A DNA stretch of 64,000 nucleotides from the NCBI GenBank assembly GCA_023439045.1, contig JAEXOY010000005.1, positions 32,472 to 96,471 on the forward strand, written 5' to 3'. Below, in pieces: positions 41,992 through 49,910 of the stretch (position 1 is the stretch's first letter; each line of letters opens with the position of its first letter). The translations under genes were made by a program, and so were the position numbers. The DNA comes from Bacillota bacterium (GTDB lineage: Bacteria > Bacillota > Clostridia > Acetivibrionales > DSM-1351). A model generated the notes under the pieces. The model did no database searches and was not told the DNA's origin. It saw nothing but the letters and a program-made list of their open reading frames with translations.

Positions 41992-42699
41992 ATGATACCA
42001 ACCCCACATATAAATGTCAGTGAAAAGGGCATTATTGCCGAAACCGTTTTAATGCCTGGAGATCCATTGCGTGCAAAGTTTATAGCAGAGACTTATCTAG
42101 AGGACGCTCAGCAGTTTAATACTGTTAGAAATATGTTTGGCTATACAGGTACCTACAAAGGCAAGAAGATTTCAATAATGGGTTCAGGCATGGGGATGCC
42201 ATCGATAGGCATTTATTCATATGAACTATTTAACTTCTACGGAGTAAAGAATATTATTAGAATAGGTTCCTGTGGAGCAATACAAGAAGATGTAAGGATA
42301 AGGGACATTATTTTGGGTATTTCTGCTTCTACAAATTCCAATTTTGCGAGCCAGTATGGTTTGCCAGGAACATTTGCTCCAACCGCTTCCTGGGAGCTTG
42401 TAAGCAAGGCTGTGAAAATTGCAGAAGACAAGGGGATTAATATTAAGGTAGGTAATATCCTCTCATCTGATATTTTCTATGATGATGATAAGGATGTATG
42501 GAAGAGGTGGGCAAGGATGGGTGTTTTGGCTATTGAAATGGAAGCTGCGGCGTTATATATGAATGCAGCTAGAGCTGGTGCAAATGCCCTATGTGTGCTT
42601 ACTGTATCCGATTCACTCGTGACCCATGAGCTCACTACTGCTGAAGAAAGACAAACCTCATTTACTAGCATGATGGAGATAGCTCTTGAGATAGCATAA
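41992..42699 (+). CDS. deoD: Purine-nucleoside phosphorylase, DeoD type
   Basis: A 235-residue hexameric-type nucleoside phosphorylase that splits purine (deoxy)ribonucleosides with phosphate in salvage. Motifs: TPHINVSEKGIIAETVLMPG (base/phosphate start), VLMPGDPLRAKFIAE, GSGMGMPSIGIYSYELF, RIGSCGAIQ, and EMEAAALYMNAARAGANAL (the purine-ribose site) with TVSDSL near the C-terminus (catalytic Asp). The ATG follows AGGAGGAG. It is a single gene ending in a bidirectional terminator shared with the gerA-like gene. Confidence 0.95.
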   Translation: MIPTPHINVSEKGIIAETVLMPGDPLRAKFIAETYLEDAQQFNTVRNMFGYTGTYKGKKISIMGSGMGMPSIGIYSYELFNFYGVKNIIRIGSCGAIQEDVRIRDIILGISASTNSNFASQYGLPGTFAPTASWELVSKAVKIAEDKGINIKVGNILSSDIFYDDDKDVWKRWARMGVLAIEMEAAALYMNAARAGANALCVLTVSDSLVTHELTTAEERQTSFTSMMEIALEIA

Positions 42700-42835
42700 A
42701 TCAATATAAATAACAGTAATTATTCTATGTATTAAAACAGTAATAAATAAATGGCATAAGTAGATAAATGGATTAGTGGATTATTATAATACACACCAAT
42801 TTGTAATTGCAATAAAAAACAGTTTATATTCTCAA

Positions 42836-42874
42836 AAAACGGCTTTATACCCATACAAGGTATTAAGCCGTTTT
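42836..42874. terminator. Shared terminator between deoD and the gerA-like gene
   Basis: A 16-bp stem with one mismatch (42836-42851 with 42859-42874), flanked by A-rich and T-rich tracts on both sides; it works for both convergent transcripts. Between deoD and the stem, AT-rich sequence without other signals. Confidence 0.8.
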
Positions 42875-42904
42875 GATTTTGCTATGCGTTCCCAAAATAA
42901 ATGC

Positions 42905-44347
42905 CTAACCTTCATTATTCTTTTTACCACTTCTCAAAGTACTTCTGAAAATCTTTCCCTTCAAATCCTGCCACTGGAATGGAAATAAGGGATATAGATA
43001 ACTGTCCCCTGTCAATGTTCTAGTGAAGCCGAGTACAATACACATAAACAGTATTCCTGCAAGGAACCCCAAACCATTGAAAGCCCAAACAAGAATAAGT
43101 AACACAATCCTGAAGAATTTTACGGCATAGCTGAGCTCGGTGCTCTGTTGTGAAAAGGAGCCAATAGTCACAAAGGCCATATATAGTATTGTTTCAGGTA
43201 CAAACCAACCAACCTGTACAGCAAAGTCCCCAAGTATTAAGCCTCCGATAATGCTAAGGGAAGTTCCCAATGAACTTGGGGTATTTAATGATGCCAGTTG
43301 TAAGCCATCTACGGCAAACTCCAGTATTAGAAATTGTACTAACAGCGGTATAGCAACAGTCTCTCTCGGGCCAATGAGTTGCAGCCAAGGTGGCAGGGCG
43401 GATACATTTTGTGTTGCAAGCAACCACAAAGGCGTAAAAATCAGAGTCAACAGAAACACGGTGTTACGTATTATTCTTATATAATTGCCTGTTATTACAG
43501 GATAGTAGTAATCCTCTGCCTGCTGTATAAAGTCAAAAAATGTGGTAGGCACCAAAATGATATTAGGAGAGTTATCTATAATAATGACAATTTTACCTTC
43601 TAGCAAATGAGATACAGCCACGTCAGGCCGTTCTGTATATCGGGCTTTAGGGAAGGGGTTAAGCCAGCTGGACTTAATTATTCCCTCAATAAGGGATTCT
43701 TGAAGCATAGTCACGCTTCTGACATCAAGATCTAGCAGTCTTCTTCTTATTTTGTCCAAATTTGATTTATCAACGATATCTTCAATATATCCAAATACTA
43801 TATCCGTCCTGCTTCTATTTCCAATATTAATCATTTCAAAGGTGAGCTTTGGATCCCTGATTCTTCTTCTAATCAACGCCGTGTTGAAAACTATTGTTTC
43901 TACAAAACCATCCTTTGAACCCTTTGTTGTTTTTTCTAAATCGGGTTCTTGAATAGAACGCGTCGGAAAGGTTCTAAGATCCAATATAATGCCTTCTGTA
44001 AACCCGTCAACCAGTAATAGTGTAGGTCCAGATAGAACTTGAGTAACAATCTTGACCACGTCAGTTTCAAGACTTGTTTCGGTATATGAGACTTGAGCAT
44101 CACAAAATTGCTCGGCATTTTGAAAAGAATTCATAGTTTGAGGTTGAATTTTTTGAAATTGTGCCAAAATTCGCTGAGCAATGTCGTCCTTAATGAACCC
44201 GTCCATAAATAGCATGTACGCTTTCTTGCCACCAATATTTAACCTTTTTTCTATAATATCAAAACTTGCTTCTATATTTAGATTTGCTCTCAAAAGTGTT
44301 ATGCTTTGCTCCAAAGAACCAGAAATTTTTATGATTAAACACTCCAA
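42905..44347 (-). CDS. GerA family spore germination protein (SpoVAF/GerKA-like), unpaired
   Basis: A 480-residue GerA-type protein. The N-terminal soluble half (~1-280) has SLEQSITLLRANLNIEASFD and IGGKKAYMLFMDGFIKDD; the C-terminal half has about five membrane helices. The RSIQEPDLEKTTKGSKDGFVE and LIRRRIRDPKL blocks (E-P-x ... G-x-x-x-G-F) are family hallmarks. Usual GerA proteins are encoded with GerB and GerC; neither is here, which favours SpoVAF-like or an orphan subunit. It sits in the spore inner membrane if it follows the family. The start (TTG 44347) is uncertain; a TTG ten codons further in is possible. Confidence 0.88.
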   Translation of the reverse strand: MECLIIKISGSLEQSITLLRANLNIEASFDIIEKRLNIGGKKAYMLFMDGFIKDDIAQRILAQFQKIQPQTMNSFQNAEQFCDAQVSYTETSLETDVVKIVTQVLSGPTLLLVDGFTEGIILDLRTFPTRSIQEPDLEKTTKGSKDGFVETIVFNTALIRRRIRDPKLTFEMINIGNRSRTDIVFGYIEDIVDKSNLDKIRRRLLDLDVRSVTMLQESLIEGIIKSSWLNPFPKARYTERPDVAVSHLLEGKIVIIIDNSPNIILVPTTFFDFIQQAEDYYYPVITGNYIRIIRNTVFLLTLIFTPLWLLATQNVSALPPWLQLIGPRETVAIPLLVQFLILEFAVDGLQLASLNTPSSLGTSLSIIGGLILGDFAVQVGWFVPETILYMAFVTIGSFSQQSTELSYAVKFFRIVLLILVWAFNGLGFLAGILFMCIVLGFTRTLTGDSYLYPLFPFQWQDLKGKIFRSTLRSGKKNNEG

Positions 44348-44456
44348 TCTAGCATAAGCTATATTTATGATTTTCTTTAAGATTCTAATTTATTCTTGAT
44401 TTATGTGTATAATAAGAGTAGAATTATTCAGATTAAACATTTGTAGGAGCTTTGAT

Positions 44457-46943
44457 ATGTCACAAAAATCTAAAATATATTATTTTGCACTTGCTGCTAT
44501 AATTTGCTTTGTTGATTTCATATCAAGTGGAAACAATGGGTTTGTTGAGTTGATACTTGTTTTGCTCTCCTCAATAATTGTTTTCCATATGGGTAAGATT
44601 CACTTTAGTACAAGTAGGGTTTCATATTTAGTATTGTTAATAGTTAATATAGTTGTACTAGTACTAACATATAACCATCGCGTATATTTATTAAATATTT
44701 TGCTTCTATCATGGCTCATATATAAGGTTATTACGCCTAAGATACTTAATTATAAATGGCTGTTTGAAGTATCCTTTGCCATAGCCTTTTTAATGACTTA
44801 TATATCTGCATTATCAAAACATAGTTTTCCTCTGTTTATTTTCGTTTTTTACCCCGTTTATATTGTAGGTTGCAAGGTAAGGGATAAAAATATTGTAATA
44901 AATGTAAAAAGTATATTATTTGTAACTGCAAATTTCCTCATTTCAGGACTTGGACTAGCAGCATTTATTTACAAATCCCTAGGAAAAAATATTATAGATG
45001 ATATATTATTCTTAAATATTAAGGCTGTGGGTACTGTTACTGCAGTGATGCTACCTTTTATAGCTCTATTCTTAATCTGGTTCACTATAAGTTTTAATAT
45101 AATTCTAAAAATGATTTCACTTAAATTCACTAAAAAAGTATACTTATCCGATTTCGATGTATTATCTTATAGAAGCTCGGTATTTTATTTAGTGTATTAT
45201 CTAGGAGCTGTCTTTTTTATAACTTATTTAACGCAGTTCTCCATAAGATTGAATGTATTGCAATCGTTTAAAGATATGTTTGACCCGCATGTACTGTTCA
45301 ACGTGCTATTGATAGCTGGTATTTATATGCTGCTTTGTTCCTTGTTGGGCAAGGGGATTTCAAATATAATAGTCGGTTTACTCACTATTGTTGTTGTAAT
45401 AGCCAATGCAATAAAAATAAAATATTTCAATGAACCGTTCTATCCATGGGATGTATATTTGATAAAAAATTTGTTTGGGATAGCTGAAGGGTATGTGTCT
45501 CTTCCGGTAGTAATTGGTGGTGCAGTTATTGTATTAGCTGCAATTACTGCTTTGATTATAATATTTAGAAAACGCGTAGCAAAGGCGCTCAAACCAAGAA
45601 TATCATTATTTATAATGGTATTCTCAATATTACTCTTTGGAATAAATGCATTAATTTTAAGTACACCTCAGCTTACTTCACAGCTTAATATCCAAAAGTC
45701 ATGGTACATTGGCAAGGCAGAAATGTTGGCTAATGGTGTATGGGTACAGAACTATTTTTATCTCACCGACTTGGATAAATATATAAATAAAGCACCAGTT
45801 GGTTACAGCTATGAAAAAATTAAGGAGCTTGATGAAAAGTATTATAGGGAAAGTCAAACGACACAATCCGATCAACAAAAACCAAACGTTGTAGTAATAA
45901 TGAGTGAGAGCTTTTGGGACGTGTCAAAGCTAGAGGGTGTATCCTTCAATAAAGACTTGTATGAGAATGTCCATAAACTTCAAAAGGGAGAGCTTGCACC
46001 ACCAGCAATAGGTGGGAGTACTGCAAATACAGAGTTTGAGGTTTTGACAGGCATGTCAATGTACTTTATCAATCCAGGGGTAATTCCTTACAATGTTTAT
46101 TTGAGAACGGATACTAGTAGCATAGCAAGAGTTTTTAGAGAAAATGGATATGATACAACAGCAATGCATCCAAACTCAGGCTGGTTCTATAACAGAGACA
46201 AGGTATATAAATATTTTGGCTTTGATAAGTTCTATGACGTATATTCATTCGACAAGAGTGAATATAAAGGTGGCTCAGTTTCTGATGATGCACTTGTAAA
46301 TAAGATAATTTCAAAGCTTGAGGATAAGACAACTGAAAAGCCGCAATTTATATTTGCAATTACTATGCAAAACCATGACCCGTATATTGATAAATATGAA
46401 AGTACTGACATAACAGTTACATCGGACGTTCTTAATGAAGAAGAAAAAAATACGCTTACAAATCTTGCACAGGGGCTATATGATTCTGATCAAGCACTAG
46501 GAAAGTTGATTAGCTCAATAGAGAAAAGTGGAAAGCCTACACTGGTGTACTTTTTTGGGGATCACGCATCAAGATTCGGTAGTGTACAGGATTATTACGA
46601 CTTGTTTGATAGACTTGTCAACACAGACAAGGCAGAGGATTATTTGGGTAGACTAAAATACTATAAGACTCCAGTTGCTACATGGTCAAATTACCATGAA
46701 ATGAGGTCTTTCCCTAATATTATTTCACCTACTCATTTAACCTATGAGATATTGAAAGACGCTGGGGTAAAATATCCAAACTACTTTAACATTCTGCCGG
46801 AATTAGAGAAGAAGTACCCTATTATGCATATTCAGAATCCTCAGCTGGTAAATAACGAGGATATTCTTGTAAAAGATTATCAAATGATACAATACGATGT
46901 TTTATTTGGAAAAAAATTCTATAATAGTAATTCCAAATATTGA
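44457..46943 (+). CDS. LtaS-like membrane phosphoglycerol transferase / sulfatase-fold protein
   Basis: An 828-residue membrane protein. Residues ~10-420 hold about 11 hydrophobic helices, far more than the five of classical LtaS. Residues ~475-800 are an extracellular sulfatase-fold domain: PNVVVIMSESFWD (metal-binding Glu), probable nucleophile Thr522 in GGSTANTEFEVLTG, MHPNSGWFYNRD, ITMQNHDPY and FFGDHASRFG. It would transfer phosphoglycerol (or another phosphoalcohol) from a lipid to a glycan at the outer membrane face. ATG 44457 follows TAGGAG; an upstream ATG adds a short basic stretch. Substrate not certain. Confidence 0.85.
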   Translation: MSQKSKIYYFALAAIICFVDFISSGNNGFVELILVLLSSIIVFHMGKIHFSTSRVSYLVLLIVNIVVLVLTYNHRVYLLNILLLSWLIYKVITPKILNYKWLFEVSFAIAFLMTYISALSKHSFPLFIFVFYPVYIVGCKVRDKNIVINVKSILFVTANFLISGLGLAAFIYKSLGKNIIDDILFLNIKAVGTVTAVMLPFIALFLIWFTISFNIILKMISLKFTKKVYLSDFDVLSYRSSVFYLVYYLGAVFFITYLTQFSIRLNVLQSFKDMFDPHVLFNVLLIAGIYMLLCSLLGKGISNIIVGLLTIVVVIANAIKIKYFNEPFYPWDVYLIKNLFGIAEGYVSLPVVIGGAVIVLAAITALIIIFRKRVAKALKPRISLFIMVFSILLFGINALILSTPQLTSQLNIQKSWYIGKAEMLANGVWVQNYFYLTDLDKYINKAPVGYSYEKIKELDEKYYRESQTTQSDQQKPNVVVIMSESFWDVSKLEGVSFNKDLYENVHKLQKGELAPPAIGGSTANTEFEVLTGMSMYFINPGVIPYNVYLRTDTSSIARVFRENGYDTTAMHPNSGWFYNRDKVYKYFGFDKFYDVYSFDKSEYKGGSVSDDALVNKIISKLEDKTTEKPQFIFAITMQNHDPYIDKYESTDITVTSDVLNEEEKNTLTNLAQGLYDSDQALGKLISSIEKSGKPTLVYFFGDHASRFGSVQDYYDLFDRLVNTDKAEDYLGRLKYYKTPVATWSNYHEMRSFPNIISPTHLTYEILKDAGVKYPNYFNILPELEKKYPIMHIQNPQLVNNEDILVKDYQMIQYDVLFGKKFYNSNSKY

Positions 46944-46967
46944 CTTTTAATGATTAAATTGTATAAT
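46940..46967 (+). promoter_or_regulatory. Promoter of the 7TM histidine kinase gene
   Basis: TTGACT (46940-46945), a 16-bp spacer and TATAAT (46962-46967). The -35 overlaps the stop codon of the LtaS-like gene; the kinase starts 23 bp downstream of the -10, a very short leader. Confidence 0.7.
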
Positions 46968-46990
46968 AGTCATACAGGAGATTTGTTGGT

Positions 46991-48889
46991 ATGACTATTA
47001 CTATTTATTCATTATTTTTATTGATAATATCTTTATTGACTATTTCTATCTACTTGTACAACATAATAAGGAGTATTAGTAAGAAAGGTTCTAATCCTAT
47101 CTTTATCGTATTTATAGCATTTAACGTGGTAATGCTAGTTTGGAGTATTTCCTTTACGTTTTTCCATTTTTCTATTGACCCTTATACCAGTAAATTTTGG
47201 TATAAAATTGGAGCAGTAGGATACTGCCTTTTTATACCACTAATGTTTCACTTGTCTTTACTTATATTTTTGCGACATAAAACTATGGACTATAGGTGGT
47301 CTCTTGTTTTAGTCTATATTATAGGGTTGATGTTTGTTATTACCTATGTTGAGTCAGACCTTATGCACTTGCAATTTATATATATAAAAGGTGTCTGGAA
47401 TCCAATTACTTTAAAAATACCTGTATGGTATGTTCTTTATTTGCTATATTTTATGATTTGTGTAGGCATTTGTTTTACGTTTGCCATAAAGGGTTATATA
47501 TCCCAATCTAAGGACGCAAAAAGACAAGGGAAAATCATGCTCATATCTACCACAGTATGCTCTGCTTTTGGATTATTTGTCAATGTTATAGCCCCATGGC
47601 TTAGGCTTACATCAGTACCTGCGATATGTGATATGGGCATTGTTATATACCTATATACCGTAAGATATATAATTGAGCACTATGATCTTATAAACATATG
47701 CCCAGAAATAGTAGCTACTGACATATTAGAGAGAATTGAAGATATGGTTTTTTTAACAGATGCCGAGGGACGCATTATTTATTGCAATGAATCGGCAACA
47801 AGTACTATAAAATACAATCCGGGGCTCATACTAGGGAAAAACATATCAATTATTATAGGTGACAATGCTCATGCATTAACCAAAGGTATTACTGAAGTAA
47901 GTAGCGAGATACAGATATACACTTCTGAAGGGGAGCCGGTACCTGTCAGAATATCTATTTCTCCAATAATTTGCATGAGAAATTCTGTTGGTAAACTATA
48001 TGTATTTCATGATTTACGTATGTTGTATCAGTTAGGGCAGGAGGTCTCCCAAAAGCAGACTCTGGCAAACACGGTGATTGCTGCAAATGAAAAGCTTACA
48101 GAGCTGGACAAACTGAAGTCAGACTTTATTTGTAATATTTCCCATGAGCTGAGAACGCCATTGAACCTGATTACTAGTAGTCTCCAACTTATGAATAACA
48201 AAAGTGAGAGCACAGGAATAGATTTGGTTACCCATAGAAAATGTTTTAATGTAATACTCCAAAACACTTACAGATTAACTAGGCTTATTAATAATATTAT
48301 TGATACTACCAGAATAGATGCAGGGTACCTTAATATGTACCATTTAAATAACGATATTGTTCACTTTATAGAAGATATTGTTGATGGGGTAAGGATGTAT
48401 GCTCAGGAAAAGGGAATATCAATTACCTTTGATACAGATATCGAGGAAAAGATTATAGCATTTGATAACGATAAAGTTGAGAGAGTTTTTCTAAACCTAT
48501 TATCTAATGCTATAAAATTCACCAATAAGGGTGGAGATATCTCTGTAGTTATAAATGATGGTACTGACTTCATAGAAATTTCTGTTGTGGATACGGGAAT
48601 AGGTATTTCAAAGCAAGATCAGGAGATTATTTTTGATAGGTTTATTCAGGCAGACAAATCGCTAGCTAGAAATTGTGAGGGGAGCGGTATAGGTCTATCG
48701 CTTGTTAAGGCTCTTATAGAAATGCATCATGGACAGGTTAGGGTAGAGAGCGAATTGAATAAGGGTAGCACATTTACTGTCACTCTTCCTGTTTATCAGG
48801 TAGAGCAAGATGGTATTAACTGTAGACAATATAGTGCAGGCTTTGAGAAACACAGAGTTAATATAGAATTTTCCGATATTTACTTATAA
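46991..48889 (+). CDS. Sensor histidine kinase with N-terminal 7TM domain and PAS
   Basis: A 632-residue kinase. The first ~225 residues form seven hydrophobic helices (7TM sensor type, sometimes binding small hydrophobic ligands). A PAS domain follows (~240-345, DMVFLTDAEGRIIYCNESA), then HisKA with His385 (FICNISHELRTPLNL) and HATPase (NLLSNAIKFTNKGG; DTGIGISKQDQ; GSGIGLSLVKALI). No receiver domain and no response regulator gene nearby, so it is an orphan kinase. The start context is ATG 46991 after AGGAG. The target regulator is unknown; in clostridia, orphan kinases often feed Spo0A. Confidence 0.88.
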   Translation: MTITIYSLFLLIISLLTISIYLYNIIRSISKKGSNPIFIVFIAFNVVMLVWSISFTFFHFSIDPYTSKFWYKIGAVGYCLFIPLMFHLSLLIFLRHKTMDYRWSLVLVYIIGLMFVITYVESDLMHLQFIYIKGVWNPITLKIPVWYVLYLLYFMICVGICFTFAIKGYISQSKDAKRQGKIMLISTTVCSAFGLFVNVIAPWLRLTSVPAICDMGIVIYLYTVRYIIEHYDLINICPEIVATDILERIEDMVFLTDAEGRIIYCNESATSTIKYNPGLILGKNISIIIGDNAHALTKGITEVSSEIQIYTSEGEPVPVRISISPIICMRNSVGKLYVFHDLRMLYQLGQEVSQKQTLANTVIAANEKLTELDKLKSDFICNISHELRTPLNLITSSLQLMNNKSESTGIDLVTHRKCFNVILQNTYRLTRLINNIIDTTRIDAGYLNMYHLNNDIVHFIEDIVDGVRMYAQEKGISITFDTDIEEKIIAFDNDKVERVFLNLLSNAIKFTNKGGDISVVINDGTDFIEISVVDTGIGISKQDQEIIFDRFIQADKSLARNCEGSGIGLSLVKALIEMHHGQVRVESELNKGSTFTVTLPVYQVEQDGINCRQYSAGFEKHRVNIEFSDIYL

Positions 48890-49049
48890 TATACTATAAT
48901 TAGATTATTTATAATTAATTTACATAATTTTTGACATATACCTATATCTTCAGTTTACAGAAATCCATTATACATTAAAAAAAGGATTTTTTTTATCCTT
49001 TGGCGAATAGTTTTAATCAAGACGCTTGTTTTTAGGGGGAGATGAGCAG

Positions 49050-49682
49050 GTGATTATTAGTACCGATTTTACTATTGCATATAAATGTATAGCGTGTGGC
49101 ACTTTCGATTTTATCAGCATTAACCTTTTTAATTTATTAAAGCAAAAACATATAAAAGAATGTTGTAGATGCGGACAGGCGCACGCTGAGTTGAGATATT
49201 ATGAGGACAAAATCTCTGTTTTAATACCTTGTATTGCTTGCGGAACTACTCATGAATATATCGTAAGTGTCCAGGAGCTTAGTCAAAATAAGATTGTTAA
49301 GTTTGTATGCAAGTTTACGGGTGTTGAACATTGCTTTGTCGGGAATGACTATGTTGTAAGACAATGCATTGACTCGTTAGAACGAGAAATGGATTCAATG
49401 ATGGATACCTTGGGCTATGAAAGTTTTTTTGCAAATTCCCAGGTAATGCTTGAAACTATCAATAGAATACACGACTTAGCTGAACGTGGGAGGCTTATAT
49501 GCCAGTGCGGTTGCAAGGAGGTAAGTATACACTTGCATTACAAGGGTGTATTTCTTAAGTGTTCAAAGTGCTTTTGTTATAAATTTATTCCTGCTGCTTC
49601 AAATCTAGATCTTAAAATTACATTTTCTAAAAAGGCTATCATTTTAAATGATAAAAAGGCAAAGATTTCTGCCCCCATTTAA
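49050..49682 (+). CDS. Cys-rich protein of unknown function with zinc-ribbon-like pairs
   Basis: A 211-residue protein with four CxC/CxxC pairs: CIACGTF, CCRCGQ, CIACGTTHEY in the first half and CQCGC with CSKCFCY in the second. This spacing suggests two to three zinc ribbons around a helical centre (DSLEREMDSMMDTLGYESFF). I do not recognise the family. GTG 49050, nine bases after GGGGGA, is preferred over the upstream in-frame start. It is flanked by the histidine kinase and rho. A nucleic-acid or redox role is possible but unsupported. Confidence 0.65.
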   Translation: MIISTDFTIAYKCIACGTFDFISINLFNLLKQKHIKECCRCGQAHAELRYYEDKISVLIPCIACGTTHEYIVSVQELSQNKIVKFVCKFTGVEHCFVGNDYVVRQCIDSLEREMDSMMDTLGYESFFANSQVMLETINRIHDLAERGRLICQCGCKEVSIHLHYKGVFLKCSKCFCYKFIPAASNLDLKITFSKKAIILNDKKAKISAPI

Positions 49683-49764
49683 TGAATAATAATATGAATA
49701 ATGAAAAGCTAAATGTTAATACTATAGCTATGTGGGACATTAATACTGAGAATCTTTATTGTGA

Positions 49765-49793
49765 TTGACAGGTATTAACACTTTTGATATAAT
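49765..49793 (+). promoter_or_regulatory. Perfect consensus sigma-A promoter of rho
   Basis: TTGACA (49765-49770), a 17-bp spacer and TATAAT (49788-49793), all consensus. rho starts 118 bp downstream, leaving a ~110-nt leader that might take part in autoregulation. Confidence 0.9.
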
Positions 49794-49910
49794 AGCTTCA
49801 ATAAAGATATTCAAATAATCTCGTCTAACAAGTAGTTTGAATAAATTTCATTTTAGTTCATTAAATTTCCTAAATTATTAAATATAAGTACGTATTAAGG
49901 TAGGTGTACT

